Shown in pieces: positions 63,919-64,000 of a stretch of 64,000 bases of DNA; positions within the stretch are counted from its first letter, which is position 1; every line of letters begins with the position of its first letter. Under the pieces are notes generated by a model that saw only the letters and a list, made by a program, of their open reading frames with translations, made no database searches and was not told where the DNA came from. The DNA comes from Opacimonas sp014872805 (GTDB taxonomy: Bacteria; Pseudomonadota; Gammaproteobacteria; Enterobacterales; Alteromonadaceae): positions 248,001 through 312,000 of the forward strand of contig WKFN01000012.1 in the NCBI GenBank assembly GCA_014872805.1, given 5' to 3'. Both the position numbers and the translations under genes were made by a program.

Positions 63919-64000
63919 CTATTTATCTTCGTCAAGCAATGCTTGGGCTCTTGCTAAAGCGGCTTGCTCGTCTTGTGCGGTAAGTTTGTTGGGCTTTCTT
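63919..64000 (-). CDS. ccmH: Cytochrome c-type biogenesis protein CcmH (C-terminal fragment)
   Basis: Only the last 26 codons are in the window, reading KPNKLTAQDEQ...LLDEDK then TAG. The LTAQ...A-rich tail and the position directly upstream of ccmI fit the end of CcmH, the thiol oxidoreductase that reduces apocytochrome c. The assignment depends mostly on context. The rest lies beyond the right edge. Confidence 0.7.
   Translation of the reverse strand, partial: RKPNKLTAQDEQAALARAQALLDEDK

Noticed and set aside
1..64000. CRISPR arrays, prophage, insertion sequences, tRNA or rRNA genes
   Set aside because: No regularly spaced repeats, transposase or integrase genes, cloverleaf-like sequences or rRNA were seen on either strand.

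Overview
The window is chromosomal DNA from a gammaproteobacterium. Gene content and order (map-glnD-dapD divergent from rpsB-tsf; the pyrH-to-dnaE envelope operon; pheA facing tyrA-aroF; the syd/queF/ppnN/truC/yqcA neighbourhood with DUF3549, DUF3301 and DUF3192 proteins; a 335-residue NAD-type isocitrate dehydrogenase) point to the Alteromonadales, probably an Alteromonas/Paraglaciecola-like marine bacterium. The genus is not proven. Base composition is even and AT-leaning, almost all genes are housekeeping, and I see no rRNA, tRNA, insertion sequence, prophage or CRISPR array.

Layout. 1-4106 (minus): aspS-nudB-ruvC-ruvA-ruvB, with ruvB cut by the window edge. 4341-8070 (minus): fbpABC-type ferric iron importer behind a strong Fur box. 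8275-12600: yciH, pheA (plus), then tyrA and aroF (minus) with a TyrR box upstream. 12677-15103: FlrA/FleQ-like sigma-54 activator, SmrA-like Smr protein, and a 32-residue candidate membrane peptide next to a perfect CRP site. 15214-24620: purL, mltF, a 50-residue basic peptide, tadA, a Kef-type antiporter and tilS. 24607-42592 (minus): rpsB-tsf, then pyrH-frr-uppS-cdsA-ispC-rseP-bamA-skp-fabZ-lpxA-lpxB-rnhB-dnaE-accA. lpxD is absent from its usual place between skp and fabZ, where a 12-bp hairpin lies instead. 42926-47182 (plus): map-glnD-dapD. 47255-54831: yqcA-truC, DUF3549, DUF3301, a CsrB-type regulatory RNA, a GNAT acetyltransferase, a DUF3192 lipoprotein, a coiled-coil protein, syd, queF and ppnN. 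54924-61825: icd, a ComEA-like protein, galU-ugd, a POT peptide transporter, a small membrane protein and galE. 61869-64000 (minus): ccmH (3' end)-ccmI-mlaA.

The most interesting element is an unannotated-looking RNA at about 49833-50190 on the minus strand. It has 21 GGA motifs, several presented in hairpin loops, ends in a rho-independent terminator, and lies in the syd-truC neighbourhood where enterobacterial csrB resides. An 11/12 match to the UvrY/GacA box lies about 178 nt upstream of its inferred start. It should be the CsrA-sequestering RNA of this organism.

No wholly new multi-gene system was recognised. Other points worth a look are the CRP-site/small-peptide pair, the missing lpxD, the FlrA-like gene away from flagellar genes, and several non-ATG starts.
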